A DNA stretch of 64,000 nucleotides from positions 1 through 64,000 of the forward strand of contig NZ_JTLD01000050.1 of NCBI RefSeq assembly GCF_000798815.1. Direction: 5' to 3'. A program made the translations under genes and the position numbers. Below are positions 43,175 to 52,128 of the stretch, piece after piece. The notes beneath the pieces were generated by a model. It was not told the DNA's origin, did no database searches, and saw nothing but the letters and a program-made list of their open reading frames with translations. Origin of the DNA: Alistipes sp. ZOR0009 (GTDB lineage Bacteria > Bacteroidota > Bacteroidia > Bacteroidales > ZOR0009). Positions within the stretch are counted from its first letter, which is position 1. The number at the start of each line of letters is the position of its first letter.

Positions 43175-44890
43175 CTATTTATTGAAAATTATCTTTCGAT
43201 CTACTGATTCTGCTTTTTGGCGCATATCTTCAGGTATAAACTTCCAGGAATTTAAAGGAGTGTGGTTTAGTTTTCCTGTTCTAATAATTTCATTCATTAT
43301 AAGATAGCGCAGGTCAAATTTGCTAACATAAACAATCCTTTTCGATATTTCCTCTTGTGGAATCTTGGCTCCAAAGGTCAAATGTCCTCCACCTCCGTTG
43401 CCTCTATAGCTGCTCATGGCAACAGTATAAGTGTTAGTTAACTCAAACGGCTGTCCGTTTGCTAAAGAAATGATGTTGATTCTACTTCCTGCATCCTTGG
43501 TTATATCTACCGTGTAAATTAAGCCTGCACCAGAGTCAAAATTGTAATATGGATTCTTAAAGTGCGTACTAGAGTTTAATAGAAGCATTCCATTGTTAGG
43601 GTCGTCCACTTTTTTAATCCACAGATTATAAGAGTATTCTAAAAAATCTTTAATTTCCTGCCCACTCATTTTGAGTCCATATAAAAGATTTTCGTATTTA
43701 TAAAGACGAAACATATCTCCAACGGTAATTGTACCTGCAGGGATTAATGCGTTGAACATAAGAGGGGAAGCCATGCTTATATCTGCCTTAGATTCTTTAA
43801 GGGCAGCTCTGTGAACAAGATCAACAAAGGACGAGCTCCCAAAATAGGCATCTTCAGCATTTATTGTTTCATCTAAAACACCAATTTCTTTAGAAGAATA
43901 GTCTTTGATTTTATTAAAATCAGAATTAAAAGCCGCCATAAAATCGGGATCAGGCTTAACGCTTTTGACATCAACAATCTCTCCTGAAAGTATTTTTTTA
44001 CTACCAGAGAAGTTGATGCTTAAAACGCCAACAGTTCGTGCAAATGCAGCAGGATTAAGCATCTGCACCGTATCTCCATAGCTATTTACTATTTTGCTAT
44101 TGTAAACTTCATGATCATGACCAAATAGAATAGCGTCGAATCCTTTTACCCGCTTTGCGACAATTGCAGCAGCATTTTCGTTTTTGTAAGTTTCTTCGTT
44201 CTGGTTGTTATAATTGAAATTTATGCCAGTATGGAATAAACCAATAATAGCATCGGGCTTCTCTTTTGTTTGGATGATGTTAATCCATTTTTTTGCGCTT
44301 TCTACCATATCTTCAAAAGTCATTCCGCTCCAGATATTTTCGGGGAGCCACGAAGGGATTGCTGGTGTAATTAAGCCTAAGACGGCAATTTTTTTCCCAG
44401 CAACTTTGAATACTTTATATGGCTCGAAATAAGGTTTTCCTGATGGCTTAACAGCATTGGCTGCTAACCAAGGAAAGTTGGATTCTGCTCTTACACGATC
44501 GTAAACGGGATGTCCTGGTTCTAAATCGTGATTTCCAACTGTTAATGCGCTATATCCCATATAGTTCATTACTCTAGACTGTAGATGCCTACTTAAGGTA
44601 TCTACAAAGTTGTAATAGTAAACAGTTGGCTGGCCTTGAAGCATGTCTCCATTGTCCAGAAGCAAATAGTTTTCCTTAGCGGCCTTTAAACTTTTTATAT
44701 AGGCATAAACTTGTGATAAGCTGCCTTCTTTGGGCTTTTGCTCAATGAAGTCATACGCAAATATTGCTCCATGAACATCAGTTGTAAAAACTACTCTTAC
44801 TTTGTTGATTTTGCTATTGGCAAATCCAGTTAAAGACAAGAGTAGTACAGTTGCTATTGACAATAGCTTTAATTGAAATGTTCTATTCAT
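43175..44890 (-). CDS. Periplasmic 5'-nucleotidase / 2',3'-cyclic phosphodiesterase family protein
   Basis: 571 residues. Signal peptide 1-24 exports it. The N-terminal metallophosphatase domain has D38-V-H40-G, D-N-G-D, G-N-H-D-L-E-P-G and G-H-D-H-E-V that bind two metal ions. The C-terminal 5'-nucleotidase domain (~340-540) contains the substrate-binding Y-x-x-N and G-G-G-G-H-L-T-F stretches. It dephosphorylates external nucleotides for uptake. I chose ATG 44890 because the signal peptide starts there; a longer start at 44974 lies upstream of the -7 element. Monocistronic. Confidence 0.88.
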   Translation of the reverse strand: MNRTFQLKLLSIATVLLLSLTGFANSKINKVRVVFTTDVHGAIFAYDFIEQKPKEGSLSQVYAYIKSLKAAKENYLLLDNGDMLQGQPTVYYYNFVDTLSRHLQSRVMNYMGYSALTVGNHDLEPGHPVYDRVRAESNFPWLAANAVKPSGKPYFEPYKVFKVAGKKIAVLGLITPAIPSWLPENIWSGMTFEDMVESAKKWINIIQTKEKPDAIIGLFHTGINFNYNNQNEETYKNENAAAIVAKRVKGFDAILFGHDHEVYNSKIVNSYGDTVQMLNPAAFARTVGVLSINFSGSKKILSGEIVDVKSVKPDPDFMAAFNSDFNKIKDYSSKEIGVLDETINAEDAYFGSSSFVDLVHRAALKESKADISMASPLMFNALIPAGTITVGDMFRLYKYENLLYGLKMSGQEIKDFLEYSYNLWIKKVDDPNNGMLLLNSSTHFKNPYYNFDSGAGLIYTVDITKDAGSRINIISLANGQPFELTNTYTVAMSSYRGNGGGGHLTFGAKIPQEEISKRIVYVSKFDLRYLIMNEIIRTGKLNHTPLNSWKFIPEDMRQKAESVDRKIIFNK

Positions 44891-44942
44891 AAAATGATTT
44901 TTTGTACGACAGCATTGAGTTTCAACTTTATGTTCGTATAGG

Positions 44943-44950
44943 CAAATATA
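44943..44950 (-). promoter_or_regulatory. -7 element of the 5'-nucleotidase gene
   Basis: Reads TATATTTG on the minus strand, an exact TAnnTTTG match 53 bases before the chosen ATG. Confidence 0.5.
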
Positions 44951-44970
44951 ACATAAGGATTGTATTAAAA

Positions 44971-45000
44971 ACAAAGGCTCTCAATTTCGAGAGCCTTTGT
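44971..45000 (-). terminator. Terminator of the ABC-2 export operon
   Basis: 12-bp stem ACAAAGGCTCTC (44971-44982; complement 44989-45000), 6-base loop, T-rich flank on the minus strand. Confidence 0.8.
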
Positions 45001-45003
45001 TTC

Positions 45004-46236
45004 TTAGTTTGAATCTTTCGACTCATTATCAATTTCTTGTAATTCTAACTCTTTGTTGTTTTGTTTAATACGGTATCTTAGAATTAAATAAGCTACGGTA
45101 AAATAAAATACCATTAGTGATAAAAGCATAACGAATTCATGCGATACTTGTTTTAAACTAGCACCCATTGTATTGAGCCTCAAAAAGCCTTGAATGGCAG
45201 CTGTACTTGGAATTATTTTTGTAAAATATTGAAGTACAGTTGGCATTTCATTTATCGGCCATGACATGCCACTTAAAAATACGAACGGAATAGAAGTGAA
45301 AAACATGAAGACCAATGAGTGTTCTCTTTTCTTAATCATCGATGCGATGGCTACTCCTAAAAATCCAACTGACAATAAGTAGGGGATTATTAAAATAATG
45401 ATATCTATTGGATTTCCTTTTTGAGGGAATCCAAAAATCTTATATATAATAACAAGAGCAAAGAATACATTGAGAATGTGTAACAAGAAAAAAGCAGATA
45501 CCTTTCCTAGTAAAATGGGAATAGCACTTCTCGGATTTAGTGTGTTTTCTAGAAAATAATACTTCCTATTACGTTCTCTGTTGGTTCCTCCTAACATTCC
45601 GATACTTAATAGTAAAGTTTGTTGAAGTATTAGTATTAGAAGTCCTGGCATGGCATATGATGCATATCCTGCAGATGGATTAAAAAGGTAGTTTGTTTCA
45701 ACAGATAGCGGTTGACTTTGCGCTAATGCTTTATTCATATCCATTCCTTTCTGCATTAAGCGAGCAACTTCTATTTTAACTCCCATCGTAGTCCCAGCAG
45801 AAACTGCAGCAGATAGTACTTGTTTGTATATCATAAAGTACGTGGCATCTGCATATGCTTTTATGGATGTCTGTTCTCCTCGAAAAATTTTTCTTTCAAA
45901 ATCTTTGGGTATGATAATTATTCCATGTACGATGTCGTCATAAAATAAATTTTGCGCCTCTTTGAAATTGTAAATATGATAATCTACCTTAATTTGAGAG
46001 CTGGCATCAAGCATTTGAGTTAAAGTGCGGCTGCTTTTTGTTTCGCTCAAATCTACGACAGCAACAGGTATTTCTCTTACCACTTCCTTTGAATAGGCAA
46101 CAGAGTATATTACCGGATACATAATTGTTGCCCCAAAAAGAATTATCAAAACACCAGGATCTTTAACTATGTGCTTAAAATCAGTATAAAATGTATGAAT
46201 AAATACATCCAAGGATCTTTTAATAGATTTCAACAT
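45004..46236 (-). CDS. ABC-2 type transporter permease (second of the operon)
   Basis: 410 residues, six predicted transmembrane segments. An N-terminal helix (~28-50) is followed by a ~130-residue periplasmic domain (I-P-V-A-V-V-D-L-S, I-I-I-I-P-K-D-F-E) and a C-terminal five-helix core with F-L-S-G-M-S-W-P. This is the PF12698 (YhhJ/YbhR) type used for drug or lipid efflux. No ATPase domain is fused. It starts one base after the upstream permease stop with GGGGAGG at a good distance, so translation is coupled. Confidence 0.87.
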   Translation of the reverse strand: MLKSIKRSLDVFIHTFYTDFKHIVKDPGVLIILFGATIMYPVIYSVAYSKEVVREIPVAVVDLSETKSSRTLTQMLDASSQIKVDYHIYNFKEAQNLFYDDIVHGIIIIPKDFERKIFRGEQTSIKAYADATYFMIYKQVLSAAVSAGTTMGVKIEVARLMQKGMDMNKALAQSQPLSVETNYLFNPSAGYASYAMPGLLILILQQTLLLSIGMLGGTNRERNRKYYFLENTLNPRSAIPILLGKVSAFFLLHILNVFFALVIIYKIFGFPQKGNPIDIIILIIPYLLSVGFLGVAIASMIKKREHSLVFMFFTSIPFVFLSGMSWPINEMPTVLQYFTKIIPSTAAIQGFLRLNTMGASLKQVSHEFVMLLSLMVFYFTVAYLILRYRIKQNNKELELQEIDNESKDSN

Positions 46237-46237
46237 G

Positions 46238-47434
46238 CTATATTCCTCCCCAATATTTTTGATACATCATAAACTTTTTCAGTCTGGGTAAAAAAGTAAG
46301 AGGTACAAGGATAAAGAAACCCATCATTCCAAGAGGAAAAAGTGCGGTATAAAGTGGTGCACCACGTAATCCTTGACTGATATAAATATCTAAATAGTGA
46401 GTAAATGGGAAAAATTGTCCGGCTACAACAAGTGCATGAGGCATTCCTACAAAAGGAAACGTTAATCCTGAGAATGTAAATGCGCATACCGCATATGCGC
46501 TTGAAATTGATAGCGCCATTCGAAGATTACTTGTCATATTTGCAATTAAGACGCCAATACCTTGATAGGAAAGAACAAAAAAGAGGTTTGAAAGCATAAG
46601 AACAATTCTACTTCCTCTTAGTGGTACCCCTATAAATCGGTAGAGCAAGGTGCTCATGAAAAGGCTTACAATGAAGAAGACTATCGAATAAGGTATAACT
46701 TTTCCTGTTATTGCACTGATAACATTAAAGCCAGAAGCCTTTAGCCATTCGCGGGCTGTTCCTTCCTTCATCTCTACATTTATAGCATAAACCGTAGCTG
46801 TTAAAATAAACATCTGCAGCATGATAGGAAGTAGTGCTGTAAGCAAATAGTAGGCGTAACTTCCAAAAGGATTATAAAGCATTCTCTTTTCGACCACTAT
46901 TGGCATAATCTGTTGAGCAGCAACATTTAAATCTTCTCCCTTTTTTGCCCTTGATTGCAGATCAACACCTGCATTTAAGGTTAGCAAAGCTGTTCTAATA
47001 TCTCGATCTAAAAGGCCTCCTTTTAAAATGTTAACATTACTAACAGATACGTATACTTTACTAGGGATACCTCGATAAAGATTATGTTCAAAATCTTTGG
47101 GTATAACTACTAGGGCATTACTTTTCCCTTCTAGAATAAGATTTTTTCCTTCTTCATAGCTTGTAACTCGATAGGCGACATCAACGGATTGGGTTGCTCC
47201 AATCATTCGTATTGCCTTACGAGACATGGATGTTCCATCCTGATCGTGAACAGCAATAGGTATTTTGTGGGGAACTCCCTTGTCGAATATTTCTGTAAAA
47301 AGGAAAAACGATGCTAGCGGAAATATTAGTAAAACAAATAGATATAGCGAGCTGCTAGATATTCGTTTTAATTCCCTACTTAGCACACACAAAATTCCTT
47401 CTCGCATCGAATGTTTAATTCTTTTGCGCATCAA
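46238..47434 (-). CDS. ABC-2 type transporter permease (first of the operon)
   Basis: 398 residues of the same PF12698 type: helix ~25-48, periplasmic domain with I-P-I-A-V-H-D-Q-D-G-T and V-V-I-P-K-D-F-E, then a membrane core with F-S-G-L-T-F-P-F. Only distantly similar to the second permease, so a heterodimer is likely. It follows the HlyD-like gene by 14 bases. The usual ATP-binding subunit is missing. Confidence 0.86.
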   Translation of the reverse strand: MMRKRIKHSMREGILCVLSRELKRISSSSLYLFVLLIFPLASFFLFTEIFDKGVPHKIPIAVHDQDGTSMSRKAIRMIGATQSVDVAYRVTSYEEGKNLILEGKSNALVVIPKDFEHNLYRGIPSKVYVSVSNVNILKGGLLDRDIRTALLTLNAGVDLQSRAKKGEDLNVAAQQIMPIVVEKRMLYNPFGSYAYYLLTALLPIMLQMFILTATVYAINVEMKEGTAREWLKASGFNVISAITGKVIPYSIVFFIVSLFMSTLLYRFIGVPLRGSRIVLMLSNLFFVLSYQGIGVLIANMTSNLRMALSISSAYAVCAFTFSGLTFPFVGMPHALVVAGQFFPFTHYLDIYISQGLRGAPLYTALFPLGMMGFFILVPLTFLPRLKKFMMYQKYWGGI

Positions 47435-47448
47435 AATAGTTTAAGGTG

Positions 47449-48441
47449 TTAGTCCTCTATTTTATTCCAATCAACGAGAACGCTCATTCCTGGACGTAAT
47501 CCTAAGTTTTGTTGTACTGGTTTTGCCTTAACCTCAAATGTTTTGCGGTCAAAATCACCAGATGTTTTAGTTGCAGTCCATGTGGCATAGGCTCCCAAAA
47601 CAGCAATGTGACTAATTTTAAACTCAATTTCTTTATCGCCTAGGGCAGGAACTTTGCCTTTAAAAGATTTGCCCATTTTTATTTTAGAAAGAAAATCTTC
47701 GCGCAGGTTAAATGAAACCCATACATCTTTTAAATCTACAAGCGTAATAACGGGATAGCCAGTTCCAATAAGTTCTCCCTTCTCGGCAATAATAGATGAA
47801 ATTTCGCCATTGATTGGTGACATGAGATGGGTTTCGCTTAAGTAAGATGAAACTTCACTAACAGCACCAGTTGCTTGGTTTACTAGCGCTCCTGCTGCGG
47901 CTTTATCCTCATTTCTAGCTCCTTTTTTGGCCATATCATATACTGCTTTGGCCGCTTCTGCCGTATACTTTGCTGCTTTATATTGCGTTTCTACTTCATC
48001 GCGTTTTTGAGCAGCAACTACTCCTTTATTGAATAAATTTTGAATTCGTTTAAAACTTTTTTCTGCAAAATCAGCAGCCGCTTCTGCTTTTTGCCAAGTT
48101 GTATATGCTGCTTGTATCTCTTCGATTCTTGCTCCGTTATTAGCTTTCAGACGTTGAGCTTCTGCCGCTGCTTTAACAGCGTTTACTTGCGCAAATTTGG
48201 CTGTAACTTCTGGGCTACTTAAAGTATACAATAGCTGACCGACAGCTACTGCATCACCTTCTTTCACATAAAGGCTGTCGATGCGTCCTGGTAGTTTTGA
48301 AGCCACCTTAACCTGTGTCGCTTCTATTTCGCCTTGAATGATATATGGTTGCGGTTTTAGAATGTACCATCCAACCAATATTATAAGTGTAAGCAATCCA
48401 ATAGTGCCTACAGCAAGCATAAAAAACCTATTGTTTTTCAT
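47449..48441 (-). CDS. HlyD-family membrane fusion (periplasmic adaptor) protein
   Basis: 330 residues. One N-terminal transmembrane helix (~8-27), then a biotinyl-lipoyl-like half (V-A-S-K-L-P-G-R-I-D-S-L-Y-V-K-E-G-D), an alanine-rich coiled-coil hairpin (~75-195) and the second half L-M-S-P-I-N-G-E-I-S-S, followed by a beta-barrel domain. It should bridge the inner-membrane permeases to an outer-membrane TolC-like channel, which is not in the operon. 24 bases after tetR, same strand. Confidence 0.88.
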   Translation of the reverse strand: MKNNRFFMLAVGTIGLLTLIILVGWYILKPQPYIIQGEIEATQVKVASKLPGRIDSLYVKEGDAVAVGQLLYTLSSPEVTAKFAQVNAVKAAAEAQRLKANNGARIEEIQAAYTTWQKAEAAADFAEKSFKRIQNLFNKGVVAAQKRDEVETQYKAAKYTAEAAKAVYDMAKKGARNEDKAAAGALVNQATGAVSEVSSYLSETHLMSPINGEISSIIAEKGELIGTGYPVITLVDLKDVWVSFNLREDFLSKIKMGKSFKGKVPALGDKEIEFKISHIAVLGAYATWTATKTSGDFDRKTFEVKAKPVQQNLGLRPGMSVLVDWNKIED

Positions 48442-48465
48442 TTTTCGTTTACCCTTATTTTGTTT

Positions 48466-49047
48466 TTAATTAATTGCTTTAAAACACAAGTTGGCAACTC
48501 TACTAACAATGGCATCGTCAAATTCTCGATGTCCGAAATGATTTCTATATCGAGAATCAATGTATAGTAGTGATTGTCCTATGATTAAAACATACAAATC
48601 TTCCGATGTTATATGTTCGTTAATTTCGTTATTTTTTTTCCCTTTATCAAGTAATTTTTCAAAGGTTGTCTTTAGACGATTGGCAACTTCAATGTTTATC
48701 TCAAAGTTATAATCGTGAATAAGCATAAAAAGGAACTTGATTTGAACAGGAAATTCTTTGGCACGGTTCATTATGTACGCAACAAATTCATGTACGATCT
48801 CTTTTATGCTACTTTTAGTCTCGTACAGATAGTCAAAATAGTCGACAAGCGTTTCGACCTTATCTTTAAAAATGTCAGAAACAAGATCGTACTTGCTATT
48901 GTAGAAACGGTATAAGTAGCCATCTGCTACACCTGCCCTTTTGGCTATGAGTGATACGGATGCTGCGTTATAGCCGTGGCTTACTACCAGTTCGACGGTA
49001 GATTCTTTAATTCGTTCAAGCTTACTTGCATCAATGCTCTTTGCCAT
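48466..49047 (-). CDS. TetR-family transcriptional regulator of the efflux operon
   Basis: 193 residues. The N-terminal HTH (about 25-45, A-A-S-V-S-L-I-A-K-R-A-G-V-A-D-G-Y-L-Y-R-F-Y) is typical of TetR/AcrR; the C-terminal helical part should bind a ligand. As first gene of the operon and with an 18-bp palindrome just in front of it, it most likely represses itself and the transporter until a substrate releases it. Confidence 0.87.
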   Translation of the reverse strand: MAKSIDASKLERIKESTVELVVSHGYNAASVSLIAKRAGVADGYLYRFYNSKYDLVSDIFKDKVETLVDYFDYLYETKSSIKEIVHEFVAYIMNRAKEFPVQIKFLFMLIHDYNFEINIEVANRLKTTFEKLLDKGKKNNEINEHITSEDLYVLIIGQSLLYIDSRYRNHFGHREFDDAIVSRVANLCFKAIN

Positions 49048-49054
49048 CTTTATA

Positions 49055-49072
49055 TGACTGAGTATTCATTCA
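49055..49072. promoter_or_regulatory. TetR operator palindrome
   Basis: TGACTGAGTATTCATTCA has the symmetric form TGAnTGAnTAnTCAnTCA, 18 bp, 8 bases before the tetR ATG and directly after the predicted transcription start. Confidence 0.65.
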
Positions 49073-49081
49073 TTTAACATG

Positions 49082-49089
49082 CAAATATA
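49082..49089 (-). promoter_or_regulatory. -7 element of the tetR-hlyD-ABC operon
   Basis: Reads TATATTTG on the minus strand, an exact TAnnTTTG match; transcription would start near 49076, just before the operator. Confidence 0.55.
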
Positions 49090-49176
49090 ACCTGTTGCTA
49101 ATACAAGTATTTCTCATTAACTAAATTTAAACGGCCATTTGAGCATTATTGGTACACAGACTTTCTCAAATGGGCA

Positions 49177-49214
49177 AAAAAAGAGGCTACACTTCTAGTG
49201 TGTAGCCTCTTTTT
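49177..49214 (-). terminator. Terminator of the V-ATPase operon
   Basis: 15-bp stem (49178-49192 with 49200-49214), 7-base loop, A-run and T-run flanks, 13 bases past the ntpK stop. Confidence 0.88.
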
Positions 49215-49226
49215 GTTGCTTTTTTA

Positions 49227-49733
<507 letters not shown>

Positions 49734-49736
49734 TTA

Positions 49737-51524
49737 TTAATCTTTTTGTTGTGTTACTTTTTTTGCAAAAGGTCTATAGTAGCGTCCACTACCCTCAAAT
49801 CCGGAGTTTTTATAAAACTCCACGAAGCTTAAACGAAGTGGGTGTACAAAAGCACCTAATGACGATAGAGCAAGATTTGCTCCATGACCAAATACCAAAA
49901 CGATCCCAAATAGCAAATAATCGAGTCCGAAAGGCAATGATCCTAATGCCAGTGCCGCAATCTGATTTACCACAAGTCCTAAAATAGAACCCGCTAAACC
50001 TAGGGCAAATAGACGGATATATGACAGTAAATCTCCAAAGAATCCGGTTACTTCATATAGCTCTACGAGCCCCATTCCAATGCGTCCAAATATACCTTTA
50101 TCTGGGTCGCTAAAAAGCAAAAGCAAACCGACACCAGAATAAACAAGATAGGTAAAATACGGCTTTAAAGGTTCTACAAAATACATTGCCGCGCCTATCA
50201 AGATTATCATCCAAGCAATTGGGCCAATTGCAAATTGCCAGTTGGAATGCTTTCTTGCCCTATTGTAAGCCTTTATTGATAATCCAAATAGAATTTGGAC
50301 AAATCCGATTCCGACAGCGAACAGCATCATTTGATTTCTGTCAAGGAATAGCTTCTGAATATTGTGAGGAAGGAAGGGCCAGCTAGCCATTTCTTCGCCA
50401 AATATTCCACCAGAGAGCAATCCCATTACAACAGTCCCCAAGCCTAACCATTGCATAAGAATCAGAAACGGTCTGAAGTTTGCTAATGCTGGTTTATTTC
50501 TTAAAATAAATCCGGCAATGATGAAAACAACTCCATAGCCAATATCTCCCATGCACAATCCAAAGAACATTACAAAGAATGGTGCAAAGAAAGGCGTCAA
50601 ATCCAGCTCATTATATGATGGTGGTACGTATAACTCCCCAATCCATTCAAAAAGCGATGCAAATTTGCCATTTTTGAGTTTTATCGGGGGATTATCCTTT
50701 ACGGTAGCCTCCTCTGTCAAATAGACTATTGATTTTGACTCCAGATATTGATTTAATTCATCAACTGAAGTTACAGGCGCAAATCCAGAAACAACCGCTA
50801 CGCTACCTCCAACCTCTCGCTTTACTCCATAGTAAATCGATTTAACATCAATCTTTTCAAGTAAAGACGATCGGGTGTTGACAAGCATCTCGACATACTG
50901 CGATAGACTTAATAGCTCTTTTTTTAGCGATTCTTGTTCGCTTTCAACTTTGTCTATGCTGTCTTTTAATTTTGACGCAGATTGCTGTGGTGCCTTTACC
51001 TCTGTTGCTGGAACAGAAAAATTTTCGGCATCAGGTTGAACGCAAGCAAAGTAGGTAATTCCGTTTAATTCATTAATTACTTGGATGGGGTATAATAGCT
51101 CCCATTCAGGGTTAAAACGCTTTGATGGTATCGTAAAATACCTAATTTTAAGCTCTTTCGATTCTAGATCTTGAATTGCGTTAGAATCAAAATCCCCCCA
51201 AGGTGAATGTTCTGAATACTCCTTTTTCAGCTTCTTCAGATCAGCCTCGAGAATCTCACGCTCTTTGAGAATTGCTTCAAAGCGCTCAAGAACATCTTGA
51301 GAATCTCTATCAAAAAGTTGATCCTGATTCTCCTGATTTCTTTGTAGCACTTTGATCGCCGCATTGTACCTTCCTGACAACTCAAGCAGCGCTTTTTCTT
51401 CTTCGTTCAGATTTCTCTTTTCTTTGGTAACATCCAGCACTCCAATGCGCTGAACATCCTCCAAAAATGAAGCGAAATCTTCATGATGAACAAGGAAAGC
51501 ATACTTAATCATTTTTATAATCAT
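49737..51524 (-). CDS. ntpI: V-type ATPase subunit I (stator membrane subunit)
   Basis: 595 residues. The N-terminal half (~1-310) is soluble with two long coiled coils (around 40-110 and 185-230) forming the peripheral stalk base; the C-terminal half (~320-595) has about eight transmembrane helices including G-D-I-G-Y-G and L-S-Y-I-R-L-F-A-L-G-L-A-G, which carries the essential arginine facing the rotor ring. Its start overlaps the subunit D stop (ATGA) with GAGGAGG upstream, so translation is coupled. Confidence 0.93.
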   Translation of the reverse strand: MIIKMIKYAFLVHHEDFASFLEDVQRIGVLDVTKEKRNLNEEEKALLELSGRYNAAIKVLQRNQENQDQLFDRDSQDVLERFEAILKEREILEADLKKLKKEYSEHSPWGDFDSNAIQDLESKELKIRYFTIPSKRFNPEWELLYPIQVINELNGITYFACVQPDAENFSVPATEVKAPQQSASKLKDSIDKVESEQESLKKELLSLSQYVEMLVNTRSSLLEKIDVKSIYYGVKREVGGSVAVVSGFAPVTSVDELNQYLESKSIVYLTEEATVKDNPPIKLKNGKFASLFEWIGELYVPPSYNELDLTPFFAPFFVMFFGLCMGDIGYGVVFIIAGFILRNKPALANFRPFLILMQWLGLGTVVMGLLSGGIFGEEMASWPFLPHNIQKLFLDRNQMMLFAVGIGFVQILFGLSIKAYNRARKHSNWQFAIGPIAWMIILIGAAMYFVEPLKPYFTYLVYSGVGLLLLFSDPDKGIFGRIGMGLVELYEVTGFFGDLLSYIRLFALGLAGSILGLVVNQIAALALGSLPFGLDYLLFGIVLVFGHGANLALSSLGAFVHPLRLSFVEFYKNSGFEGSGRYYRPFAKKVTQQKD

Positions 51525-52117
51525 GATGCAACCTCCTCGTATCGTTTTTTTACAATCTTTTGCGCTGATTTAGAAAGGTTTTCCTCATCCTCTAAGAATC
51601 GTTTGATCTTTCGTATAGCATTTTCGTAATCAGGAATTTGAACTTTCTCGTAAAGATTCACTTTTTGGGTAGTTTTCTTTCGAGCTCTATCTAAAAGTCT
51701 CATCTTTTGCAGGTAAAACTCTCTTTCAATTCCTAATGTTGAAAGTTCCTTTAATATTTGAATGCCATCGGCATACCAAAAGGGGCTACTAAAAAGATCG
51801 AAGTCTTGAACCTCAAAGATAACCTCCTTCAAAACGGGTATTTTAACACCTGCAATTTTGCTAAGGGTTACTTTCACATCGGTTACAGCAACGAGGCCTG
51901 GTTCAAATTCAGCCCACAGGCCATGCATGTACTGCATACGATGCATCAGTTCTTTTTGTCGCTCTTCAACCTCATCGGCCATTGTTTTGGCCTTTTTTAC
52001 TTCGAGACGTAGAGCTGACTCCTTATTCTTAATGGTTGGGAGCGCACGCATTCTAACTCGGAGCTGTTTGTTTAGCTCGTTTAGCGCTGTTTTGTTTATT
52101 TGATACTTAACTCCCAT
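51521..52117 (-). CDS. ntpD: V-type ATPase subunit D (central shaft)
   Basis: 198 residues, almost entirely helical with long N- and C-terminal coiled-coil arms (about 5-70 and 150-195), as expected of the rotating shaft. The start T-A-L-N-E-L-N-K-Q-L and the end R-R/K-I-K-R-F-L-E-D-E-E match the family. No strong Shine-Dalgarno site precedes it. The usual partner subunit F is not encoded nearby. Confidence 0.9.
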   Translation of the reverse strand: MGVKYQINKTALNELNKQLRVRMRALPTIKNKESALRLEVKKAKTMADEVEERQKELMHRMQYMHGLWAEFEPGLVAVTDVKVTLSKIAGVKIPVLKEVIFEVQDFDLFSSPFWYADGIQILKELSTLGIEREFYLQKMRLLDRARKKTTQKVNLYEKVQIPDYENAIRKIKRFLEDEENLSKSAQKIVKKRYEEVAS

Positions 52118-52128
52118 GTTCTTATTTT

